DNA of 64,000 nt, from positions 24,188 to 88,187 of the forward strand of contig PLRX01000089.1 of assembly GCA_003164095.1 (NCBI GenBank), written 5' to 3'. Shown here in pieces: positions 18,065-26,544 of this stretch. Source of the DNA: Acidimicrobiaceae bacterium (GTDB lineage Bacteria > Actinomycetota > Acidimicrobiia > Acidimicrobiales > RAAP-2). Numbering within the stretch: the stretch's first letter is position 1; each line of letters starts with the position of its first letter. The notes beneath the pieces were generated by a model, which was given only the letters and a program-made list of their open reading frames with translations, was not told where the DNA came from and did no database searches. The position numbers were made by a program, and so were the translations under genes.

Positions 18065-19813
18065 TCAGGCGGGGACGCCCTCGATGAATTGGTCTGACGC
18101 CGACAGGTCCTCGAACTCCTCGTTGACCTGGCGGTCGTGCTCCTGCTGATCGCGGAGAGCGGCCGAGCGCCGCCACCGGCCCACCAGCAGGAAGATCGTC
18201 GGGATGAACAGGAGCTCGCCGACCACGCAGATCAGCCACCACCGCTGCCACTCCTTCGGGGCGGCAGCCCGGGCGTTCAGCACGTCGCGACCGTGCGTCG
18301 AGAGGAACTCCCGGTCCGCCTTCGGGATGTGGGATGCGGCGATGAGATCGGCCGCGGCCACGGCGAACGGCACCCCACGCGCGGCATGGATCTGAGCGAT
18401 GGCGGCCACCTCCGCCTTGCGGTTGGACGGATCGGCCTGCAGCTCGGCCAGGGTGGCAGGCTGGACGACCTTCAAGGTGGCGATCTGAGTCGAGTACCTG
18501 GCCTGCAGGGCCGCGGCCTGGGGCCCGTAGTCGGCGACGGGGGTCGCCGAGGGCACCACGAAGGGCACCACGAGGAAGGCACCCGCGGCGACGACGCGCA
18601 GGACCCAGCCCCAGATGGCGAGCCCGGTGGCCACGAGCGCCGGGTTCCGCCGCTCGAGGGTCTCGGTGTAGGCGGCCATCCACGGGGCGTAGGCGACACC
18701 GCGGGCGGCCGACATGATCATGATGACGACGACGAACGTCGCATAGGTGGTGTGGGGACGGGTGGCGAGCGCGGCGAAGACGAGGCCCATCCCGACTGCC
18801 ACGATGCTCCCGGCCAGCATGAAGGGCTTCCTGACCCGGAGCTTGTCGGAGATGATGCCCACGCCGACCACGGCCACGGCGTCGGCCGACCAGAACCAGT
18901 TGCCCAACCCGTTGGCCTCCGACTGACTGAAGCCGAAGACGGACACGAAGTAGATGACGAAGAATCCCACGGCGGATAGGTAGATCAGGAGGAACAGGCT
19001 CACACCTATCGACGGGATCACCGTGTCCCAGCCGACCATCTGGCGGAACGGGCGCTTCATGGCGTTCTCCACCTGGAGGCCGCGGGCCCTGACCTCAGCC
19101 AGCACGCGCTCCCGCAGCGACGTGATGAGCTGGTCCCGCAGGCTCGGGGCGAGTTCGCGGAGGAACAGCAGGGCCAGGAGGAAGACGACCAGCCCGACGG
19201 CACCGGCCACCCGGAACTGGAACTGCCAGTCGTGGGAATCCACCGTCTGGGAGGCGACCAGGGACACCGTCAGGCTCCCGAGGACGGGACCCAGCGTCCA
19301 GAAGCCCATGGCTGCGCCGCGACGCTGTTGGGGGGAGAAGTCGCGCACGAGCGCCGGTGTCGCCACCAGCACGATGCCCTCGAAGAAGCCGACCGTGGCG
19401 ACGGCCAGGGCGTAGGTGGCCCGGGTGTGGGCGTTGGGGATTCCGAGGAAGGTGACGAGGCCCACGACCAGCAGGCCGACGACCACCATGTTCGCCCTGC
19501 CGATCCGGTCGGCGATCGACGCGATGAGGGACGAGACGGCACCGGCCACGCTGCTGACCACCACCACGGTCAGGTAGAAGCGGAAGGACATCTGGTAGTA
19601 GTTCAAGATCCGGAACGAGACGGACCCCGCCACGTACTGCTGGTAGTACATGACGATGCTGCTCACCACCACAAGCAGGAGCAGCAGGTACCGGGCACGG
19701 GTGGGGGGATAGTGGTGCAGCTCCCGCCGCCACAGGCGGGCGATGCCCGGAGCCGTGGCACCGGGCGCACGAACCGTGGCGGCGCCAACGGCTGGATCCG
19801 GGGCGCCGCTCAC
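18065..19813 (-). CDS. MFS transporter with large extracytoplasmic loop
   Basis: A 582-residue permease with about 12 predicted helices. The first helix is 'YLLLLLVVVSSIVMYY' and MFS motif A appears as 'ASIADRIGRANM'. A ~100-residue polar insertion (~435-540) sits before the last helix, which is unusual. The start is GTG 19813, overlapping the TetR stop as GTGA. Pairing with a co-transcribed TetR regulator suggests a drug- or metabolite-responsive exporter. Substrate unknown. Confidence 0.9.
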   Translation of the reverse strand: MSGAPDPAVGAATVRAPGATAPGIARLWRRELHHYPPTRARYLLLLLVVVSSIVMYYQQYVAGSVSFRILNYYQMSFRFYLTVVVVSSVAGAVSSLIASIADRIGRANMVVVGLLVVGLVTFLGIPNAHTRATYALAVATVGFFEGIVLVATPALVRDFSPQQRRGAAMGFWTLGPVLGSLTVSLVASQTVDSHDWQFQFRVAGAVGLVVFLLALLFLRELAPSLRDQLITSLRERVLAEVRARGLQVENAMKRPFRQMVGWDTVIPSIGVSLFLLIYLSAVGFFVIYFVSVFGFSQSEANGLGNWFWSADAVAVVGVGIISDKLRVRKPFMLAGSIVAVGMGLVFAALATRPHTTYATFVVVIMIMSAARGVAYAPWMAAYTETLERRNPALVATGLAIWGWVLRVVAAGAFLVVPFVVPSATPVADYGPQAAALQARYSTQIATLKVVQPATLAELQADPSNRKAEVAAIAQIHAARGVPFAVAAADLIAASHIPKADREFLSTHGRDVLNARAAAPKEWQRWWLICVVGELLFIPTIFLLVGRWRRSAALRDQQEHDRQVNEEFEDLSASDQFIEGVPA

Positions 19814-20391
19814 GAGAACGCGGCGATTACGACGGACACCGATCGGAGCAGGTCGGTCCGGAGGTCCTCGGGGTCGCCCATCTGGACCACCCAGTCGACG
19901 ATCGCCCCGAGCCCGAGCCTCACCATCACGGTGGCGGCGGCCTCCGGATGGGTACCGGGGGCGAGTTCGGCATCGGCCACGGCCTCGCCGAAGGCCCGCT
20001 CCAGCTCCTGACGCATGCGCTGGAGGAGGAGGAAGCGGCCGGAGCCCATCGATGCCAGCACGCCGGACGCGAGGAGGCCCCGCACTAGCTCACGTTCGTG
20101 GTCGACGATTCCGGTCAGCAACTCGATGAGGTCCGTCACCCGGAACAGGCCGCGCGCGTCGAGCCCGGACAGGCCCTCGTTGAAACGGTGGACTCCCTCC
20201 GCCATCAACGCGGCGATCACGTCGTCACGCCCCCCGACCAACGCGTAGATGGTGGGGACGCTGACCTGAGCAGCATCGGCGAGTGTACGCATCGAGAGCG
20301 CTCCCACGCCCTTACGGGCGATGAGATCGTGCGCCGCCTGGAGTATCTGGTTTCGGCGGCGGAGCTTGTTGGTGGTCCGGAGATCCTGCAC
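19810..20391 (-). CDS. TetR-family transcriptional regulator
   Basis: A 193-residue regulator. The N-terminal helix-turn-helix is 'LADAAQVSVPTIYALVGGRD' after 'ILQAAHDLIARKGVGALSMR'. The C-terminal ~130 residues form the all-helical ligand domain. The start is GTG 20391: TAACGT (minus strand, 20403-20398) lies 6 bases upstream and there is no ribosome binding site, so the mRNA is probably leaderless. A perfect palindrome overlaps the promoter, pointing to autoregulation of the TetR-MFS operon. Confidence 0.93.
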   Translation of the reverse strand: MQDLRTTNKLRRRNQILQAAHDLIARKGVGALSMRTLADAAQVSVPTIYALVGGRDDVIAALMAEGVHRFNEGLSGLDARGLFRVTDLIELLTGIVDHERELVRGLLASGVLASMGSGRFLLLQRMRQELERAFGEAVADAELAPGTHPEAAATVMVRLGLGAIVDWVVQMGDPEDLRTDLLRSVSVVIAAFS

Positions 20392-20397
20392 ACGTGC

Positions 20398-20417
20398 ACG
20401 TTATTGCACGCGTGCAA
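20398..20417 (-). promoter_or_regulatory. TetR operator palindrome TTGCACGCGTGCAA and -10 box
   Basis: A perfect 14-bp palindrome at 20404-20417 abuts the -10 box TAACGT (20403-20398, minus strand) of the TetR gene. A second CACGTG-centred dyad lies at 20391-20396 over the start codon. The position fits repression of the TetR-MFS operon, and it may also affect the GGDEF-EAL gene starting 127 bases away on the other strand. Assignment to this TetR is inference from position. Confidence 0.6.
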
Positions 20418-20543
20418 GATCCGCCTGCCCGGGGGAATCGGCCCGCCAGGTGCAATGCCTGTTCCGTGGTCATTTGTACACATCGGTCCTAACATCAGTG
20501 TTCGGTGCAGGGGCGGCTCCGCCTCACGGCCGGGGAGGGAGCC

Positions 20544-23500
20544 ATGGGACCCACACCGTCGGTTCCGGCCAGCGTGCGGCGCCCCGAGTCGTCTACCGGG
20601 CGGCCCGTCGTCCTGGTCGTCGACCCACAGCATTCGTTGCTGGACGACCTGGTGGTGGGGATGCTCGAGCGGTCGTCCGGCGTGCTCGACCCACAGTGGC
20701 CGGCCCGCACCGCCCCGGAAGTCCGCACTGTCCGCCACCGCGACGAGGCGCGCCGGACGCTGGAGACCGAGCCGGTGGTGGCAGTCGTCCTGATCCTTCC
20801 CGTGGGTGACCAACAGGCCCACGAGCGCACGCGCGACCTGCGATCGGTGATCGCAGCGGTGCCGCTGATCGTCGTCCACGACGTTGGGTCCGGGGAACGT
20901 GCCGAATTCGTCGGGCGCGGCGCCGACGACGCCATCACCCGCGGGTCCCTGACCACCGCGCTGGTACCGGCGCTGGTGACGGAACTGCGCCGGCGACGCC
21001 GCACGACGCTGGAGGACCTGGTGGCGGCCCACCTCCTCGTCGACGTGCTGGCCTGGGAGTCGGGCTATGTCCTCCTCGATGCGGACGGGCACGTCGTGGA
21101 GAGCGCGCTGCAATCGGGTGAGCCGTGGTTCGGGGGACTGACCGGGCTGCGGGCCGCCGACCTGGTCGTGCCCGGTGAAGTCGAGCGGTTCGAGGGCGCG
21201 CGGCGACTGGCCCAGCAGATCCCGTCGGTGGCCCGGACCGTGGTGGTCGAGGTCGTCGCGCCCGGGCCCGGACGCCGCTGGCTCGAGGTCTCGCTGGTGA
21301 ACGTGTCCACGTTGTCGCCGCTCGGTGGCGTGGTGGCGACCCACCGGGACGTGTCCGATCAGCGCCGGCCGGCGCCGTTCCTGTCGGGATCGGGCCCGGG
21401 ACTCCCGGGCACCCAGGTCATGGAGTGCCTGAGCGAGGGCGTGGTGGTGTTCGGGTCGGACGGGCGGATCACGGCTTGGAACGACGCGGCGTCCCGACTG
21501 CTCGGGACCCCGGTGACCGACGCACTGGCGGCGGACATCCAGGACATCGTCCCCCATCTGCGGCCGCCGACACCGTCGGAGCGCACGGGTGTCCCGGACG
21601 TCTGGGTCGACGAGTTCCGCAGCGTGCTGTCCGACGGCTCCGAGCAGGTGCTGGAACGGCGCTTCACCCGGAGGTGGGGAGAGCAGGGGGCCCTGTGCGA
21701 GACGGTGCTGGTGGTCTCCTCTGCGACCGAGGCCCGAGCCTCCGCCGCCCTCGCCCGGCGGTTCCAGGCCATCCTCGACTCGTCGTCGGAGGCCATCCTG
21801 TCGAAGACCACCGACGGCATCATCATCACCTGGAACGGCGCCGCGGCCCGGATGTACGGCTACACCGCCGAGGAGGCGGTCGGTCAGCACGTGTCGATGC
21901 TGGTGCCGGCCAACCGTCGTGCGGAGCTGGCCACGATCATGCACCGGGTCCTGGCGGGGGCCGGGGTCGAGCGGCTCGAGACCGTACGGCGGCGCAAGGA
22001 CACCTCCGAGGCCGAGGTGATCCTCAACGTGTCGCCGCTGCACGACGACGACGGCAACGTGGTGGGCGCCATCACGGTCGCCTCCGACATCACCGAGCAG
22101 CGGGTGGCGGAGGCGGAGCGTGAGCTCGCCGAGGTCCACTTCGATGGGATGTTCCGACGGTCGGCCTTCGGGATGGCGTTGGCGGACCTGGTCGGCCGGA
22201 TCACCGTGGCCAATCCTGCACTGTGCGAGATGCTCGGTCACACGGCACGTGAGCTGGTGGGCCACCAGCTCTCGGACTTCGCTGCGGTGGGAGTGGCGAC
22301 CGCCGACGACGGTGGACTCCCGTCCGTGCGGGAGGGCACCGACTCCTATAGCGACGAGCGCCGCTATCGCCGGCCTGAGGAGGTGGTCGTGTGGCTCCAG
22401 TGCAACGTCACCCTCATCCGGGGTCCGTCCGACGAGCCCCTGTACCTGATGGTCCAGGCACTCGACATCACGGCACGCAAGCGCATCGAGATGGAGCTCG
22501 AACACCGCGTGCTGCACGACGACCTCACCGGCCTGCCGAACCGTGCGTTGCTGAACGACCGCCTCGACCAGGCCCTGGCCTCCGCCCGTCGATCGGGAGC
22601 ACAGGTGGGCGTGGTGTTCCTCGACGTCGACGGCTTCAAGCACGTCAACGATGCCCTCGGCCACGGCACGGGCGACAACCTGCTGGTCGAGCTGGGCCAC
22701 CGGCTGTGCACCGCGGTGCGGCCCGACGACACGGTGGCCCGGTTCGGGGGTGACGAGTTCGTCATCCTGTGCGCCGATGTGGACATCGAGGAGACGGAGC
22801 AACTGGCCGAGCGGATCGGGGCCACCATGTCCGAGCGGTTCGACGTCGGAGGCCACGAGGTGGAGGTCCACGCCAGCCTCGGGATCACCGTGAGCGTGCC
22901 CGAGAGCACGGTGCAGTCGATCCTGTCCGAGGCGGACGCCGCAATGTTCCGGGCGAAGGATCTGGGGCGGAACCGTGCAGCCGTGTTCGACGACACCCTC
23001 CGCGCCCGCGCCGTCGAGTTCCTGGACGGCGAGAAGGCCCTGCGCCTCGCCATTGCCCGCCGCGAACTGGTCGCCTACTACCAGCCGATCATCGACCTGG
23101 CGTCGGGCCGACCCATCGGGGTCGAGGCGTTGGTCCGGTGGGTCCGGGAGGACGGCGGAGTCATTGCTCCGGACCAGTTCATCCCCCTGGCCGAGGCGAC
23201 GGGCCTCATCGTGCGCCTCGGTGAGCTCGTGTTGCTGGAGTCGGCCGAGACCGTGTCGAAGTGGAACGCGGACGGCGCCGTTGACGGTGGGCTGTGGGTC
23301 AGCGTCAACCTGTCCGCCCGCCAGCTGTCCGAGCCGTCACTCGTGGAGACGGTCCGCCACGCGCTCGAGTCGACCGGGTTGCCAGCGGATCGGCTGCACC
23401 TCGAGGTCACCGAGACGGTGGTGATGGACGACGTGCGCGAGTCGATCGTACGACTCGACGACATCCGCGGCCTGGGCGTTCGACTGTCGATCGACGACTT

Positions 23501-23846
23501 CGGCACGGGGCACAGCTCGCTCGCCTATCTGAAGCAGCTGCCCGTCGACACGCTGAAGATCGACCGTTCGTTCGTGGACGGGGTGGTCGACGACCCCGAC
23601 GACCGGACCATCGTGGAGGCGGTCGTGAGTCTCGGCCGGGCGCTCGGGCTCACCTGTCTGGCTGAAGGGGTGGAGACGCCCGCCCAGCTCGAGGCACTGG
23701 TACGGATGGGATGCCAGCTGGGCCAGGGCTACCACTGGGCCCGGCCGATGCCGGCGGACGAGGCCAGACGGTGGTTCGAGGCCCGGATGCCGACGGTGCA
23801 TAACGGTGGCGGAACGATCGGGCCCTCGGACGTTACAGAGTCGTAA
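20544..23846 (+). CDS. PAS-GGDEF-EAL cyclic-di-GMP signalling protein with receiver-like N-terminus
   Basis: An 1100-residue cytoplasmic sensor. Residues ~15-150 resemble a degenerate receiver domain (LVVDPQHSLLDDLVVGML). Three to four PAS domains follow (~170-560; 'IITWNGAAARMYGYTAEEAV', 'ITVANPALCEMLGHTARELV'). GGDEF is intact at ~735, with the inhibitory I-site RPDD five residues before it. EAL is at ~861, with 'DDFGTGHSSLAYLKQLPVD' and 'LAEGVETPAQLEAL'. Both synthesis and hydrolysis of c-di-GMP are therefore possible. The start is ATG 20544 after GGGAGGGA, rather than the upstream ATG 20505. No membrane helices are visible. Confidence 0.93.
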   Translation: MGPTPSVPASVRRPESSTGRPVVLVVDPQHSLLDDLVVGMLERSSGVLDPQWPARTAPEVRTVRHRDEARRTLETEPVVAVVLILPVGDQQAHERTRDLRSVIAAVPLIVVHDVGSGERAEFVGRGADDAITRGSLTTALVPALVTELRRRRRTTLEDLVAAHLLVDVLAWESGYVLLDADGHVVESALQSGEPWFGGLTGLRAADLVVPGEVERFEGARRLAQQIPSVARTVVVEVVAPGPGRRWLEVSLVNVSTLSPLGGVVATHRDVSDQRRPAPFLSGSGPGLPGTQVMECLSEGVVVFGSDGRITAWNDAASRLLGTPVTDALAADIQDIVPHLRPPTPSERTGVPDVWVDEFRSVLSDGSEQVLERRFTRRWGEQGALCETVLVVSSATEARASAALARRFQAILDSSSEAILSKTTDGIIITWNGAAARMYGYTAEEAVGQHVSMLVPANRRAELATIMHRVLAGAGVERLETVRRRKDTSEAEVILNVSPLHDDDGNVVGAITVASDITEQRVAEAERELAEVHFDGMFRRSAFGMALADLVGRITVANPALCEMLGHTARELVGHQLSDFAAVGVATADDGGLPSVREGTDSYSDERRYRRPEEVVVWLQCNVTLIRGPSDEPLYLMVQALDITARKRIEMELEHRVLHDDLTGLPNRALLNDRLDQALASARRSGAQVGVVFLDVDGFKHVNDALGHGTGDNLLVELGHRLCTAVRPDDTVARFGGDEFVILCADVDIEETEQLAERIGATMSERFDVGGHEVEVHASLGITVSVPESTVQSILSEADAAMFRAKDLGRNRAAVFDDTLRARAVEFLDGEKALRLAIARRELVAYYQPIIDLASGRPIGVEALVRWVREDGGVIAPDQFIPLAEATGLIVRLGELVLLESAETVSKWNADGAVDGGLWVSVNLSARQLSEPSLVETVRHALESTGLPADRLHLEVTETVVMDDVRESIVRLDDIRGLGVRLSIDDFGTGHSSLAYLKQLPVDTLKIDRSFVDGVVDDPDDRTIVEAVVSLGRALGLTCLAEGVETPAQLEALVRMGCQLGQGYHWARPMPADEARRWFEARMPTVHNGGGTIGPSDVTES

Positions 23847-23888
23847 CAGCCCCTTCCCCTGATCGGCGGCCTGCGTAACGATTGAACC

Positions 23889-24743
23889 ATGGGATCGCTC
23901 GTCCACCTCCACCCCCACCGGGACACCGGCTCCGGTGCGGTCGGGACCGGGGTGCGCGAGGCCGGCGGGAACGACACGTCCAGCGATGCCGGACCGGTGT
24001 GGCTGCTGGGGGCTGCTGCCGTCCTCGCTCCGGTCGTCGTCGCCATCCTGCTCACACCGTGGCGCGATCGGCTGGCAACGGCAGACGATGCCCTGCTGCT
24101 CGTGGTGGTGATCGTCGCCGTGGCCACCTCGGGCCGTCGGTGGGCCGCCGCGTTGTGCGCCGTCAGCGCCGCGCTGTCGTTCGACTTCTTCCTCACCCGG
24201 CCCTACGAGTCGCTCCGGATCACCCGCAGCAGCGACCTGACGACCGAGGTCCTCCTCCTGGTGGTCGGCCTCCTGGTGGGTGACCTGGCTGCTCGTGGCC
24301 GGCACCACCGGACCTCGGCCCGTGAGGGACGCGACCACCTCGCCGCGCTGCACGCCGTCACCGAGCTGGCCGCGGCCGGTGGGGAGCCTGAGGACGTGGC
24401 CCGTCTGGTCGACGTCGAGCTCCGGCGTTTGCTGACCCTCCGCAGCTGTACCTACGCCACGGGCGACGGAGGCCTGGCCGCCCGACTGCGGCCCAGCGGT
24501 GAGGTCCGGGTGGGTGCCGTGGTCTGGAACACCCAGGACCTCGGGCTGCCACATCGTGGGGTCGACCTGCCGGTGCGCTCCGGCGGCGAGGTGGTCGGCC
24601 ACTTCCTGCTGGTGCCCGAGCCCGGGGTGCCGGTGGGCCAGGACGTGCTGCTGGTGGCTGTGTCCCTCGCCGACCAGGTCGGCGCGGCCGTGGCCGCGGC
24701 GCACGTACCCGACGTGGACGGCACCGTGACCATCAGGCGCTGA
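23889..24743 (+). CDS. DUF4118 (KdpD-like) membrane protein
   Basis: A 284-residue protein. Three to four helices at ~38-145 (LLGAAAVLAPVVVAILL, ALLLVVVIVAVATSGRRWAA, EVLLLVVGLLVGDLA) with the KdpD-type 'SFDFFLTRPYESLRI' loop between them match DUF4118. A short coiled linker leads to a GAF-like C-terminal domain. There is no histidine kinase domain, so it is not a full KdpD sensor. It may be a stand-alone sensor for the RCK channel and zwf genes downstream, but nothing shows this directly. Confidence 0.85.
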   Translation: MGSLVHLHPHRDTGSGAVGTGVREAGGNDTSSDAGPVWLLGAAAVLAPVVVAILLTPWRDRLATADDALLLVVVIVAVATSGRRWAAALCAVSAALSFDFFLTRPYESLRITRSSDLTTEVLLLVVGLLVGDLAARGRHHRTSAREGRDHLAALHAVTELAAAGGEPEDVARLVDVELRRLLTLRSCTYATGDGGLAARLRPSGEVRVGAVVWNTQDLGLPHRGVDLPVRSGGEVVGHFLLVPEPGVPVGQDVLLVAVSLADQVGAAVAAAHVPDVDGTVTIRR

Positions 24744-24812
24744 CGGAGGCCCGTAGGGGCCGGGTGCCGATTGACACACTCCCGCTACCGGCGGTTCCGG
24801 TTCACACAATGC

Positions 24813-24826
24813 ATGCACGCCTGCAA
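24813..24826. promoter_or_regulatory. Possible second copy of the TetR-type palindrome
   Basis: ATGCACGCCTGCAA matches TTGCACGCGTGCAA (20404-20417) at 12 of 14 positions. It lies 150 bases upstream of zwf, after a TTGACA hexamer at 24771. It may be chance, since such GC-rich dyads are common here. Confidence 0.25.
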
Positions 24827-24975
24827 TCCTCCGGAAACGAAGGCCACGTACGGTCGTTGCCACGAGGTGTACGACACCGTGCGCCCTCGACCCGAGGGGA
24901 CCGGTCAGGGGCGGGCCCGACCGGCGCCTCCGGGGCCGACTCGACGGGCGGTACGGGAGGGCGAAGGACCGAGCC

Positions 24976-26505
24976 ATGGCCGCAGACCCAGAGGATGAGG
25001 GCAGGCCGTTCGACGACGATCTCGGACCGCTGGCCGTGCTCGCCCGGGAGGGTTCGCTGATCGACCCGGGGGGCCACGCGCCGGCCACTCCGCACGTCAT
25101 CGTCCTGTTCGGCGCCACGGGTGACCTGGCCAAACGGAAGCTCCTGCCCGGCCTGTTCCATCTGTCTCGCGCCGGGATGCTGCCCGACTGCCACATCGTG
25201 GCCACCTCGCTCGACGCTCTCGACGAGGGTGAGTACCACGACATCGCCAGATCGGCCTGTGACGAGTTCGCCCGGGGCCTCATCACGAACGAGCACTGGG
25301 GCGAGTTCGAACGACGCATCACGTATGTGTCCGGGCACCACGGTGTGCACGGCCTGGCCGACACGGTCCGGACTCTGGAGGCCACCTTCGACACCGAGCC
25401 CCGGCGGCTCCACTACCTGAGCATCCCGCCCCATGCCGCCGATGCGGTCGTCCGTACCCTCGGCGAGGCGGGGCTCACCGACCGGGCCCGCGTCATCATG
25501 GAGAAGCCCTTCGGGACGGACCTCCACAGTGCCCGCCAGCTGAACTCCCTCGTCCGCGAGGTCTTCGACGACGACCAGGTCTTCCGCATCGATCACTTCC
25601 TTGGCAAGGAGGCGGCCCAGAACATCCTGGCGTTCCGCTTCGCCAACGGTCTGTTCGAGCCGATCTGGAACCGGCAGCACATCGACCACGTCCAGATCGA
25701 CGTGCCGGAGACGCTCGGCGTCGAGTCGCGCTCTGCCTTCTACGAGCAGACCGGGGCCTACCGGGACATGGTGGTCACCCACCTCCTGCAGGTCCTGGCC
25801 TTCGTGGCCATGGAGCCACCGACCGAGCTCGAGCCGCGGTCGATCAACGAGGAGAAAAACAAGGTCTTCCGCTCACTCCGGCCGATCGACCCCGGCAACG
25901 TCGTCCGGGGCCAGTACGAGGGGTACACGCACGCAGACGGGGTGGCCCCTGACTCCGACACGGAGACCTTCATCGCCCTGCGCTGCGAGATCGACAACTG
26001 GCGGTGGGCCGGGGTCCCGTTCTTCCTGCGGACCGGCAAGCACCTGGCGGAGGGCGCCCGGATCGTGTCGATCGCCTTCCGTGAGCCGCCGAAGTCGATG
26101 TTTCCCGCAGGCTCGGGCGTGGGGACCCAGGGGCCCGACCACCTGACCTTCGACCTGGCCGACGCGTCCAAGCTCTCGCTCTCGTTCTACGGCAAACGGC
26201 CCGGTCCGGGAATGAAGCTCGACAAGCTCAGCCTGCAGTTCGCGCTGCACGAGACCGAGGAGTCCGACAACGTCCTCGAGGCCTACGAACGCCTCATCCA
26301 CGACTCGATGGCCGGTGACCAGACCCTCTTCACCAACGCGGAGGGGATCGAGCGCCTGTGGGAGGTGTCCCAGCCACTGCTCGAGCACCCGCCGGAGGTA
26401 CAGCTCTACCGCGTCGGGTCGTGGGGCCCGCCGGCCATGCGCGAGCTGATCGCCCCCCGCTCGTGGCGGCTGCCGTTCGAGCGGGGATGGCGTCAGAAGC
26501 GGTGA
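24976..26505 (+). CDS. zwf: Glucose-6-phosphate 1-dehydrogenase
   Basis: A 509-residue enzyme that oxidises glucose-6-phosphate to 6-phosphogluconolactone, the first step of the oxidative pentose phosphate pathway. The coenzyme motif is 'LFGATGDLAKRKLLPGLF' at ~40 and the active-site segment is 'RIDHFLGKEAAQNI' with His ~207. 'FIALRCEIDNWRWAGVPFFL' and 'RTGKHL' match the family. A GAAGGA site lies before the ATG. The usual neighbours (tal, gnd, opcA) are absent. It is 39 bases upstream of the ion channel gene on the same strand. Confidence 0.97.
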   Translation: MAADPEDEGRPFDDDLGPLAVLAREGSLIDPGGHAPATPHVIVLFGATGDLAKRKLLPGLFHLSRAGMLPDCHIVATSLDALDEGEYHDIARSACDEFARGLITNEHWGEFERRITYVSGHHGVHGLADTVRTLEATFDTEPRRLHYLSIPPHAADAVVRTLGEAGLTDRARVIMEKPFGTDLHSARQLNSLVREVFDDDQVFRIDHFLGKEAAQNILAFRFANGLFEPIWNRQHIDHVQIDVPETLGVESRSAFYEQTGAYRDMVVTHLLQVLAFVAMEPPTELEPRSINEEKNKVFRSLRPIDPGNVVRGQYEGYTHADGVAPDSDTETFIALRCEIDNWRWAGVPFFLRTGKHLAEGARIVSIAFREPPKSMFPAGSGVGTQGPDHLTFDLADASKLSLSFYGKRPGPGMKLDKLSLQFALHETEESDNVLEAYERLIHDSMAGDQTLFTNAEGIERLWEVSQPLLEHPPEVQLYRVGSWGPPAMRELIAPRSWRLPFERGWRQKR

Positions 26506-26544
26506 CGCTCCGGGGGAAGGGACCGGCCCCGGGCGAGGACGACC

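Noticed and set aside
20217..22871. 884-residue open frame on the minus strand
   Set aside because: Antisense to the GGDEF-EAL gene, with Arg/His/Gly/Pro-rich composition and no recognisable domain; a GC-driven shadow.
23889..24743. KdpD osmosensor kinase
   Set aside because: Has the DUF4118 helices but no histidine kinase or ATPase domain.
23337..25394. 685-residue open frame on the minus strand
   Set aside because: Runs antisense through the EAL domain, the DUF4118 gene and into zwf; no homology seen.
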